Positions 8,321-14,832 of a stretch of DNA of 18,385 nt are shown here, piece after piece. The stretch is from JAKBCQ01 sp021807585. GTDB taxonomy: Bacteria; Planctomycetota; Planctomycetia; Isosphaerales; Isosphaeraceae. Position numbers and translations under genes: made by a program. The notes under the pieces are model-generated. The model saw nothing but the letters and a program-made list of their open reading frames with translations, ran no database searches and had not been told where the DNA came from. The stretch spans positions 1-18,385 of the forward strand of contig DAHWFG010000181.1 of assembly GCA_027325115.1 (NCBI GenBank). The letters are read 5' to 3'. Positions within the stretch are counted from its first letter, which is position 1. Each line of letters opens with the position of its first letter.

Positions 8321-10870
8321 TTATCGGCCAAGTTTTTCGGGGGGGGCGGCGACGCGGAGCGGGAGTTCGATTTCGAGCTTCGCGGGAGCGCGGCACGATC
8401 GCGCGTCGCACGCCTGATGATCGAGTTTGAGGACGAGCGTCGAATCACCCGCGGGCGTCGAGCGATCGACGTCGATCGTCGCTTTGATCGCGATCGTCCC
8501 CTCGTACACGCCGATTTTCCCGGCGACCCCCGCAGGTTCATATTCCTTGAAAGCCGCCGCGGGATAATCGACCCGGGCGAGCTGAAAGCCGGCCTTGGGC
8601 GCAAGCGAAAGGACCGTCGGAGGGACGAGATCGTTCCTCGTCGGGTTCGCATAAATGTGCAAGCCTGGATCGATTTTGACCGTAACGGTTATTGAGAACG
8701 ATCCCCCCGCGACGATCGGTTGATCGCCTTCAACCCGCGCAAGGGCGTTCACCCCCTCGATCGCCTTTGGTTTCGCATTTGGGGCGCCGGTTAAAGTCGG
8801 TTGGGCGGTGATTCTCGAATTCGGCCGAACGTCGAGGAGTTCTTCGAGCGCCGTCAAGAGGATTGGAAAACGATCGGGGCGGCGAACAAGAATTGCGCTA
8901 TGCGCGATCAACGAGCGTTCGGCGGCGTCGAGATATCGCGATTCGGGCGTGATCGACGCGAGTTCGATCAACACCCGAGTGATCACCGATGTGCCGCTGG
9001 GGATCACTCCGTCGTTCTGATCTTTGGGTCGAGCGATCAAACCCTCGCTCCGGTCGCTCGTCACGTAAAACCCTCCCGATAGTCGATCTTCGAAGCCGGC
9101 GAGAGCGCGATCGACGAGCTTTCGAGCCTGGTCGAGCCGTTTCGGTTCGCGAGTCGTTTGATATAAACGTAAGAGAGCGTCGGCGAGGAACGCGTAATCC
9201 TCGAGATACGCGTCGATTTTGGCGGTTCCCGTTCGATAAGATCGGAACAAGCCGCCGTTCGGGGCGACGAGCCCGGCCAGGAGAAAATCGGCGGTCTCGT
9301 CGGCGACTTTGCGATACCGCTCATTTTCGAAAACCGCTGCCGCGCGAGCGAACGCCGCGATCGCGAGCGCATTCCATGAAACAAGAATTTTATCATCGCG
9401 CAACGGTTGTTTCCGGGCGGATCGAACGCTCAGGAGACGGGCGCGGAGGGAAGCGAGCTTTTTTTCGACCTGGTCGGGCGTTAAATCGAGCGCCTTGGCT
9501 TCGTCTTCAAGTGGCAGGGGCCTGCGGAGGACATACCGTTTTCCCTCAAAATTGGGCTCGCGATCGATCCCGAACACCTTTTGAACGAAGGCGAAATCGC
9601 GATCGTCGACCGCGGCCGCGATCTCGGCTCGAGTCCAAACATAAGGAACGCCCTCCTCGCCGCCCGCCTCGGCGTCGAGCGCCGACGCGAATCCTCCGCC
9701 CGAAAGCCTCAGATCCCTGATCATAAAATCGAGCGCGGCCTCGGCCTCGGTTTTCCATCGAGGATCATGTGAAAGCGCATAAATCTCAATCAGTACGTTT
9801 GCTATTTGCGCGTTATCGTAAAGCATTTTTTCAAAGTGGGGTACGGTCCATGATCGATCGACGCTGTAGCGGTGATAACCTCCCGCGAGTTGATCGCGAA
9901 TTCCTCCCCGCGCGATTTCGTCGAGCGTTTTGGCGGCCATCGCGAACGGGTCGAAGGTCGCAATCTTACGATCGTCTTTGGGAAGCGGCGACGCGGGCCT
10001 CGACGGTTTGATCGCCGCGTGCTCGTTCTTTTCGGTTCTATATTTATCTTGATTTTGATTTTGATCTCTTCGGCGGCGATCGAGGAGGAAGACGAGGTTC
10101 GCGGGCTCGGGGAATTTGGGCCTGCGCGCGTTATTGGGATCGAAGCCGAACCCGCCGTACGCGGGATCGAACTGTTCGGCGAGCGAATGAACGCCTTCTT
10201 CGGCGATCGAACGATCGAGAGGGCGTGGTTTTTGATCGGAATCGGCTTTCATCGAATCGGCGACGAGTTTGGTAAGCCGATCGGCGTCGCGATCGATCGC
10301 GTCGCGGTGGTTTTTCCACGCGTCGACGACGTCTCCGATAAGCGTAGGTAATCCCGGCATGCCGTCGCGGTCGGCGGGAGGAAAATATGTGCCGCCGAAG
10401 AAGGGACGACCGTCGGGAGTGAGGAAGACGGTCATCGGCCAACCTCCTCCGCCGAACACCTGCACCGCGGTCATATAAACCTGATCGACGTCGGGTCGCT
10501 CCTCGCGATCAACCTTCACGCAGATAAAGTTCTTATTGAGCAGGGCGGCGATCGCCTCATTTTCAAAGCATTCGCGTTCCATGACGTGGCACCAGAAGCA
10601 CGAGCTGTAGCCGACCGAGAGGAAGACGGGTTTGTTCTCGGCCTTAGCCTTGGCGAACGCCTCGGATCCCCACGGATACCAATCGACGGGGTTGTGCGCG
10701 TGCATCAGAAGATACGGGCTCGTCTCACCCGCCAGCCGATTACCGCGCGGTTTGACCTCGGATCGCTCTTTGCCCTCGGATCGCGGCGGCGGTTCGAGAT
10801 ACCACGCCGCCGCGGCGCATACCGCGGCGCAACCGACGACAACGATTCCGATTCCACGCGAACGATTCAT
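8321..10870 (-). CDS. YyaL/DUF255 thioredoxin-fold protein fused to a DsbD N-terminal-like domain
   Basis: 849 residues in three parts. First, a short hydrophobic N-terminus (6-24; VVGC at 11-14 resembles a lipobox) suggests export or membrane attachment. Second, a YyaL/SSP411-type module: a thioredoxin-like domain ('SPYLLMHAHNPVDWYPWG' 51-68, CFWC at 91-94, 'GGWPMTVFLTPDGRPF' 142-157) followed by an (alpha/alpha)6-like domain to about 680 ('GGYHRYSVDRSWTVPHFEKMLYDNA' region 330-354). Third, residues 704-840 resemble the periplasmic alpha domain of DsbD, with a CxxxxC pair (C821, C826) in 'HQACDARSCRAPAKLEIELPL'. YyaL proteins usually end near 600-690 residues, so the third part is an addition. 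A hydrophilic Asn/Gln/Lys-rich insert lies at about 265-300. GGAGG lies eight bases upstream of the ATG. A thiol-disulfide role outside the cytoplasm is inferred. Confidence 0.9.
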   Translation of the reverse strand: MNRSRGIGIVVVGCAAVCAAAAWYLEPPPRSEGKERSEVKPRGNRLAGETSPYLLMHAHNPVDWYPWGSEAFAKAKAENKPVFLSVGYSSCFWCHVMERECFENEAIAALLNKNFICVKVDREERPDVDQVYMTAVQVFGGGGWPMTVFLTPDGRPFFGGTYFPPADRDGMPGLPTLIGDVVDAWKNHRDAIDRDADRLTKLVADSMKADSDQKPRPLDRSIAEEGVHSLAEQFDPAYGGFGFDPNNARRPKFPEPANLVFLLDRRRRDQNQNQDKYRTEKNEHAAIKPSRPASPLPKDDRKIATFDPFAMAAKTLDEIARGGIRDQLAGGYHRYSVDRSWTVPHFEKMLYDNAQIANVLIEIYALSHDPRWKTEAEAALDFMIRDLRLSGGGFASALDAEAGGEEGVPYVWTRAEIAAAVDDRDFAFVQKVFGIDREPNFEGKRYVLRRPLPLEDEAKALDLTPDQVEKKLASLRARLLSVRSARKQPLRDDKILVSWNALAIAAFARAAAVFENERYRKVADETADFLLAGLVAPNGGLFRSYRTGTAKIDAYLEDYAFLADALLRLYQTTREPKRLDQARKLVDRALAGFEDRLSGGFYVTSDRSEGLIARPKDQNDGVIPSGTSVITRVLIELASITPESRYLDAAERSLIAHSAILVRRPDRFPILLTALEELLDVRPNSRITAQPTLTGAPNAKPKAIEGVNALARVEGDQPIVAGGSFSITVTVKIDPGLHIYANPTRNDLVPPTVLSLAPKAGFQLARVDYPAAAFKEYEPAGVAGKIGVYEGTIAIKATIDVDRSTPAGDSTLVLKLDHQACDARSCRAPAKLEIELPLRVAAPPEKLGR

Positions 10871-10965
10871 CCGATCAGCCTCCGGGAGCTCGACGTTCGA
10901 TGCGCACCACGAATATACCAGATCCCATGCGCCGCGGATAAGATTGAAGCTTGATCCACGGATAA

Positions 10966-10979
10966 TCGGCTCAAGCCGA
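10966..10979. other. Small perfect hairpin at the left edge of the repeat region
   Basis: TCGGC-TCAA-GCCGA is a 5-bp stem with a tetraloop, followed on the plus strand by GAAGAATTTT and then the first long repeat copy. A separate CCACGGATAA fragment (10956-10965) directly precedes it. It could mark the outer edge of the repeat unit. It is too small to call a terminator. Confidence 0.4.
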
Positions 10980-10985
10980 GAAGAA

Positions 10986-11242
10986 TTTTAACCACGGATT
11001 ACACGGATGACACGGATAATTAAAATTAAAAATAGATCAATTAAATAAATAATCGATCATGTGGTTCGGTCGATCACGCCTTCGGTTAATTCGATTCCCG
11101 TATTTTATCCGTGTTATCCGTGTAATCCGTGGTAAAAAATTCTTAATTTATTATTATAATTAATTATTGTGTTCATTCTGTTGTTGGTTGAAATTTGCAT
11201 TTTATCCGTGTTAATCCGTGTAATCCGTGGTTAAGATCTTTG
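10986..11242. repeat. Left long repeat block flanking the GxxExxY gene
   Basis: An AT-rich block with three long copies of one motif: forward AACCACGGATTACACGGAT... (10990-11019), then reversed copies at 11105-11135 and 11202-11234. Each copy holds three CACGGAT (or ATCCGTG) heptamers at 9-10 base spacing. The forward and first reversed copies could pair as a stem of about 30 bp around an 85-base loop. The block is a diverged direct repeat of 11840-12090: forward and first-reverse copies are 115 bp apart in both, and the intervening AT-rich sequence is also related. Confidence 0.9.
11067..11100. repeat. 34-bp nested conserved segment inside the left repeat loop
   Basis: This segment matches 11921-11954 at 31 of 34 positions, more closely than the surrounding spacer. 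It contains TCACGCC and CGGTTAATTCGATT. It lies near the first reversed repeat copy in both blocks. Confidence 0.75.
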
Positions 11243-11250
11243 TTTTTGTG

Positions 11251-11261
11251 CGATCCGTGGT
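11251..11261. repeat. Left arm of an 11-bp inverted repeat at the GxxExxY stop codon
   Basis: CGATCCGTGGT, an exact reverse complement of 11619-11629. It carries one heptamer of the long repeat motif, and its last base is the first base of TTA (11261-11263), the complement of the gene's TAA stop. Confidence 0.85.
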
Positions 11262-11623
11262 TAGAGGACGATGCGTTTCCATTCGAGTTTCGCGTTCTTA
11301 AAGTTGATCAGCAGGCCCAATTCGAGCTCGGTGACGCTCAAGTATCCCATCATTTGCGCGAGATGGGTGTCGTTGAAATCGACGACGACTTTCACCTCGA
11401 CGAGGACGAGTCGTCCGACGATCAGATCGGGGACGAGCGTGCCGATCAGGGCGCCGTCGTAATGGACGGGGAATTGCGATTGTTCTTCGACGACGAGCCC
11501 TTGCTTTTTGAGTTCGATGACGAGGGCTCGTTCGTACAACTTTTCGTCGAGGCCCGGCTTGAGAACGTTCAAAACGCGCATGGCGCAGCCGATGATCGTG
11601 CGACTGATCTCCTCGTGCACCAC
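11261..11623 (-). CDS. GxxExxY protein (PD-(D/E)xK-like, PDDEXK_3)
   Basis: A complete 120-residue member of the GxxExxY family, whose function is unknown. The name motif is G24-x-x-E27-x-x-Y30 in 'GLDEKLY'. A nuclease-like core is visible: PD at 65-66, E76-V-K78 after a hydrophobic strand, and Q90-x-x-x-Y94, the arrangement seen in RecB-like PD-(D/E)xK nucleases. The end 'GLLINFKNAKLEWKRIVL' is also family-typical. The start is GTG at 11623, with GGGAGGT (11637-11631) seven bases upstream. The gene body is GC-rich like its neighbours, whereas the flanks are AT-rich repeats, and motif copies overlap both start and stop codons. No partner gene (transposase, reverse transcriptase, toxin) is nearby. 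Nuclease activity is inferred from motifs only. Confidence 0.92.
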   Translation of the reverse strand: MVHEEISRTIIGCAMRVLNVLKPGLDEKLYERALVIELKKQGLVVEEQSQFPVHYDGALIGTLVPDLIVGRLVLVEVKVVVDFNDTHLAQMMGYLSVTELELGLLINFKNAKLEWKRIVL

Positions 11624-11629
11624 GGATCG
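11619..11629. repeat. Right arm of an 11-bp inverted repeat at the GxxExxY start codon
   Basis: ACCACGGATCG, the perfect reverse complement of 11251-11261. It contains the complement of the GTG start codon (11621-11623). A further CCACGGAT at 11636-11643 lies just beyond the ribosome binding site, so the translation start is bracketed by two motif copies. Confidence 0.85.
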
Positions 11630-11630
11630 T

Positions 11631-11637
11631 ACCTCCC
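11631..11637 (-). promoter_or_regulatory. Ribosome binding site for the GxxExxY gene
   Basis: ACCTCCC on the plus strand reads GGGAGGT in the transcript, seven bases before the GTG start at 11623. It supports the GTG start and shows that the gene has kept translation signals. Confidence 0.7.
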
Positions 11638-11736
11638 ACGGATGAGCTCGCCGCGAATCAGGTTACAAGAAACCATGCGGCTAGGAAACACCTCTCCGCG
11701 GCGATCCACCGATTATTACGATGGCGTGAGCCCTTT

Positions 11737-11873
11737 AACCACGGAGAATCGAAGAGAAGAGAAGATTTTTAACCACGGATTACACGGATAACACGGATAA
11801 TACAAGACATTAAATAATTCAAGAATGAGAAGAGAAGTATTTTAACCACGGATTACACGGATTACACGGATAA
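11737..11873. repeat. Tandem forward copies of the CACGGAT repeat with GAGAAGAGAAG spacers
   Basis: Forward long copies at 11771-11800 and 11844-11873 are 73 bp apart. Each is preceded by AGAAGAGAAG and a T-rich run. A truncated copy (TTAACCACGGAG) stands at 11737-11748. The pattern suggests local duplication of a repeat-plus-spacer unit on the promoter side of the GxxExxY gene. GGCGTGAGC at 11723-11731 is the reverse complement of GCTCACGCC in the nested segment of the right block. Confidence 0.8.
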
Positions 11874-12090
11874 TTAAAAATCTAGAACAATAAATTAAAT
11901 AAATATCAGATAATTTACCTCGGTCGCTCACGCCCTCGGTTAATTCGATTTCCGAATTTTATCCGTGTTAATCCGTGTAATCCGTGGTAAAAATTCTTAA
12001 TTCATTATAATTAATGTATTATTTATGTTGTTAATTAAAATTTGTATTTTATCCGTGTTAATCCGTGTAATCCGTGGTTAAAAACTCTTT
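11840..12090. repeat. Right long repeat block flanking the GxxExxY gene
   Basis: The second copy of the composite repeat: forward motif 11844-11873, reversed motifs 11959-11990 and 12049-12081, same order and orientation as the left block. Forward and first reversed copies are exactly 854 bp from their left counterparts; the last reversed copy is 847 bp away. The AT-rich spacers align too, so the blocks share descent and are not chance clusters of one motif. Confidence 0.9.
11921..11954. repeat. 34-bp nested conserved segment inside the right repeat loop
   Basis: Counterpart of 11067-11100 with three differences. Contains GCTCACGCC (11926-11934). A short inverted copy of that nonamer is at 11723-11731. 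Confidence 0.75.
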
Positions 12091-12104
12091 TCCCAATTGA
12101 ATTC

Positions 12105-12170
12105 GATCCGTGGTTCCTGGTTTCGTATTTTAACGACGTTGATTCGCGGTTTGAGCAATCCGTGGTTCCT
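12105..12170. repeat. Trailing single copies of the ATCCGTGG motif
   Basis: GATCCGTGGTTCCT (12105-12118) and AATCCGTGGTTCCT (12157-12170) are single reversed heptamers with a shared GGTTCCT tail. They mark the decay of the repeat array towards dapF. The last one ends just before the putative dapF promoter. Confidence 0.7.
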
Positions 12171-12173
12171 CGG

Positions 12174-12201
12174 TTGACTTTCCGTGTCGATGTTCGACAA
12201 T
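12174..12201 (+). promoter_or_regulatory. Possible promoter of the dapF-folD operon
   Basis: TTGACT (12174-12179), a 16-base spacer and GACAAT (12196-12201) match the -35 box 5/6 and the -10 box 4/6. Transcription would start near 12208, about 40 bases before the ATG at 12247. This agrees with the short form of DapF and argues against the in-frame GTG at 12184. Confidence 0.4.
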
Positions 12202-12246
12202 CGATCGTTCCAAAGACTCGCCGCGGCCCGACGGACCAGTAACGTC

Positions 12247-13080
12247 ATGCGTTTCACCAAGATGCACGGAATCGGCAACGATTATGTTTATGTCTGCACG
12301 TTCGATCAACCCGCTCCCGCAGATCCGAGGTCGTTGGCGATCGCGGTGAGCGATCGTCACTACGGAATCGGCTCCGACGGTCTCATCCTGATTGAAGCCT
12401 CGGAAAAGGCCGATGCGCGCATGAGGATGTTCAACGCCGACGGTTCCGAGTCCGAAATGTGCGGCAATGGAGTCCGGTGTGTCGCCAAATACATCCACGA
12501 TCATGGAATCGCGCCTCGTGAGCGCGTGACGATCGAGACGCGCAGAGGGGTCCTCACCCTCGATCTCGAAATCGATCAGGGGAAGGCGAAACGCGTTCGC
12601 GTCGATATGGGGCCGCCGATCCTCACCGCAGTCGATATTCCCACCAAACTTCCAGGAAACCCGCCGATCGACGCCTTGATCGAAATCGAAGGGATGACGC
12701 TCAAAGTCACCGCGGTTTCGATGGGAAACCCCCACGCCGTGATCTATGTCGATAAGGTCGAGGGATACCCCGTTCGTGAACTCGGACCGTGGATCGAAAA
12801 CCACCCCCTCTTCCCCAAACGCGTCAACGTCCACTTCGTTGAAAAGATTACATCCAAAGAAGTACGCATGCGAACATGGGAACGCGGTTCGGTAGAGACG
12901 CTCGCGTGCGGCACGGGAGCGTGCTCCGTGTGTGTCGCCGGCGTGCTGACGGGATCGACCGAGCGAAAGTTGCTGGCGCATTTATCCGGCGGCGATCTTG
13001 AATTGGAATGGCCTCGCGAGGGCGCCTCGGTTTTCATGACGGGGCCCGCGGTCGAGGTTTACTCGGGAGATTGGTTGTGA
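12247..13080 (+). CDS. dapF: Diaminopimelate epimerase
   Basis: Interconverts LL- and meso-diaminopimelate in the lysine and peptidoglycan precursor pathway. The two catalytic cysteines are visible: C72 in 'NADGSESEMCGNGVRC' and C221 in 'ETLACGTGACS'. Other family blocks are the N-terminal 'MRFTKMHGIGNDY', 'GIGSDGLI' (41-48) and 'MGNPHAVIY' (159-167). The ATG at 12247 is chosen because family members start with this block; the frame extends to GTG 12184, but those extra residues have no family character and overlap the putative promoter. Length is 277, which is normal. The stop overlaps the folD start by four bases. Confidence 0.97.
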   Translation: MRFTKMHGIGNDYVYVCTFDQPAPADPRSLAIAVSDRHYGIGSDGLILIEASEKADARMRMFNADGSESEMCGNGVRCVAKYIHDHGIAPRERVTIETRRGVLTLDLEIDQGKAKRVRVDMGPPILTAVDIPTKLPGNPPIDALIEIEGMTLKVTAVSMGNPHAVIYVDKVEGYPVRELGPWIENHPLFPKRVNVHFVEKITSKEVRMRTWERGSVETLACGTGACSVCVAGVLTGSTERKLLAHLSGGDLELEWPREGASVFMTGPAVEVYSGDWL

Positions 13081-13958
13081 CCGCGAAACTTCTCGACGGA
13101 AAAGCGCTCGCCGAGAAGATTCGAGGCGAGACGACGCGCGACGTCGCCGAATTGCGGTCGGCGTACGGAGTCGTCCCCGGTTTGGCGGCGGTTTTGATCG
13201 GCGATGATCCCGCGAGCCGCGTTTACGTCCGGAATAAGCACAAGGCGTGTCGCGACGCGGGGCTCAGGGGCGAGGTGATCAAACTGGCGGAGTCGACCTC
13301 CGAGGCTGAGCTTTTAGCCGTGATCGATCGGCTCAACGCCGACGTTACGACGCACGGAATTTTGGTGCAACTTCCCCTCCCCAAAGCGATCGACCCCGCC
13401 CGCGTGATCGATCGCATCGATCCCCGCAAAGACGTCGACGGCTTTCACCCCCAAAATCTCGGGCTCCTCGCCGCGGGGAGGCCGCGATTCGTCGCGTGCA
13501 CGCCGCTCGGAATTCGACGTATGCTGATTGATTATGAAATTGAGACAAAGGGACGTCATGTAGTTATTATAGGTCGATCATTAACCGTCGGCACGCCGAT
13601 GGCTTTGTTGACGCTTCAGAAGGGGATCGGCGGCGACTCGACGACGACGGTTTGTCATAGCGCGACGCGGGACGTCGCGGCGATCTCCCGTGAGGCCGAT
13701 ATTTTGATCGCGGCGATCGGCAAGCGCGAGATCGTCCGGGGGGATTGGATCAAGCCCGGCGCGGTCGTCGTCGACGTCGGGATTCATCGAACCGAATCCG
13801 GCGGGCTCGCGGGGGACGTCGCGTTCGCCGAGGTCGAACGGGTCGCTTCGTGGCTCAGCCCCGTGCCGGGGGGCGTCGGGCCGATGACGATCGCGATGCT
13901 GCTTCACAACACCGTTCTCGCCGCGAAACTCGAGATCGATAAAGGTAAAAAGACATGA
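13077..13958 (+). CDS. folD: Bifunctional methylenetetrahydrofolate dehydrogenase/cyclohydrolase FolD
   Basis: Converts 5,10-methylene-THF to 10-formyl-THF with NAD(P), feeding purine and formyl-methionine synthesis. Residues Y50 and K54 in 'RVYVRNKHKAC' are the catalytic YxxxK pair. Also seen are 'GILVQLPLPKAID', 'DVDGFHPQNLGLL', the dinucleotide-binding 'GRSLTVGTPMALLTLQKG', and the C-terminal signature 'PVPGGVGPMTIAMLLHNT'. The start is GTG at 13077, inside GTGA shared with the dapF stop, preceded by GGGAGA. A longer frame to 13008 runs inside dapF and adds no family residues. This gives 293 residues, the usual length. The overlap predicts translational coupling. Confidence 0.96.
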   Translation: MTAKLLDGKALAEKIRGETTRDVAELRSAYGVVPGLAAVLIGDDPASRVYVRNKHKACRDAGLRGEVIKLAESTSEAELLAVIDRLNADVTTHGILVQLPLPKAIDPARVIDRIDPRKDVDGFHPQNLGLLAAGRPRFVACTPLGIRRMLIDYEIETKGRHVVIIGRSLTVGTPMALLTLQKGIGGDSTTTVCHSATRDVAAISREADILIAAIGKREIVRGDWIKPGAVVVDVGIHRTESGGLAGDVAFAEVERVASWLSPVPGGVGPMTIAMLLHNTVLAAKLEIDKGKKT

Positions 13959-14788
13959 TTCGATTCGGCATTTGTAACGAATTGTTCGAGAATTGGGATT
14001 TCACCGATGTTTGCGCGACGATCAAACGTCTTGGTTACGACGCGATCGAGATCGCTCCGTTCACGCTCGCGTCCCGGATCGACGAGTTGAGCGGATCGCG
14101 ACGGCGTGAGATCGCGCGGATCGTCGCCGATCACGGACTGGAGACGATCGGCTTGCATTGGTTGCTCGCCAAAACCGAGGGTTTTTATTTGACGAGCCCC
14201 GACGAGGCGATCCGGCGGAAGACCGGGGATTATCTGGTCTCGCTCGCCGAGGCGTGCCGCGACCTGGGAGGTTCGATTTTGGTGTTCGGCTCGCCCAAAC
14301 AACGCGATTTATTACCGGGGGTAACGTATCAACAGGCGATCGATTATTGTGTCGAGACGTTCGTTCGAATCGCTCCCGCGATCGCCGCGGCGGGGGTCGA
14401 TTTTTGTTTGGAGCCGCTGGCGAAATCCGAGACGAACTTTCTCAACACGTGCGCCGAGGCCGAGGCGCTGTTGGCTCGGGTGAATCATCCGAATTTCAAG
14501 TTACATATGGATGTGAAAGCGCAAAGCGGCGAAACGGGGACGACGGTTCCCGAGCTGATTCGCCTGCACGCGGCTCGGGCGGGGCATTTTCATGCGCAGG
14601 ACGTGAACCTGCGCGGTCCGGGAATGGGCGAAGTCGATTTCGGACCGATTCTCAAGGCGCTTTTGGAATCGGGATATGACCGTCGGGTTTCGGTTGAGGT
14701 TTTTGATTTTTCGCCGGGGGCCCTGGAGACCGCCCGGCGAAGCCTGGAATGCCTGCGAGCCGCGTATGAGGCCGCGCTGCGAGCTTAA
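13955..14788 (+). CDS. Sugar phosphate isomerase/epimerase family TIM-barrel protein
   Basis: 277 residues of the xylose-isomerase-like TIM-barrel superfamily (AP_endonuc_2 type). Candidate metal ligands sit at strand ends as expected: E153 ('CLEPLAK'), D186 ('LHMDVKA'), H211 or H213 ('GHFHAQD') and E248 ('SVEVFD'). The N-terminal 'GYDAIEIAPFT' and 'GLHWLL' are also typical. Substrate cannot be read from sequence; members include sugar epimerases, hydroxypyruvate isomerases and inosose dehydratases. The ATG at 13955 overlaps the folD stop as ATGA, so it is the third coupled gene of the dapF-folD operon. A link to one-carbon or lysine metabolism is not evident. Confidence 0.9.
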   Translation: MIRFGICNELFENWDFTDVCATIKRLGYDAIEIAPFTLASRIDELSGSRRREIARIVADHGLETIGLHWLLAKTEGFYLTSPDEAIRRKTGDYLVSLAEACRDLGGSILVFGSPKQRDLLPGVTYQQAIDYCVETFVRIAPAIAAAGVDFCLEPLAKSETNFLNTCAEAEALLARVNHPNFKLHMDVKAQSGETGTTVPELIRLHAARAGHFHAQDVNLRGPGMGEVDFGPILKALLESGYDRRVSVEVFDFSPGALETARRSLECLRAAYEAALRA

Positions 14789-14832
14789 AACGGAGCGATG
14801 ATTCGTTGGGAACGATCGTACTTCGTTTTCGC

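Noticed and set aside
11195..11791. Plus-strand open frame of 198 codons over the GxxExxY gene
   Set aside because: Its N-terminus is translated repeat sequence and its body is antisense to a recognised family. No ribosome binding site or family signal.
10990..12081. CRISPR array
   Set aside because: Copies occur in both orientations at irregular distances with related, AT-rich intervening sequence rather than unique spacers of constant length, and no cas genes are present.
12184..12246. Upstream GTG/ATG starts extending DapF by 19-21 residues
   Set aside because: DapF proteins begin at the MRFTKMHGIGND block; the extra residues lack family similarity and overlap the putative promoter.
13008..13076. 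Longer FolD start inside dapF
   Set aside because: The GTG at 13077 has a GGGAGA upstream and a coupled GTGA overlap, and the family similarity begins there.
14789..14832. Intrinsic terminator between the TIM-barrel and channel genes
   Set aside because: Only GAGCGA/TCGCTC far apart and a short ACGATCGT palindrome; no strong stem with a U-run on either strand.
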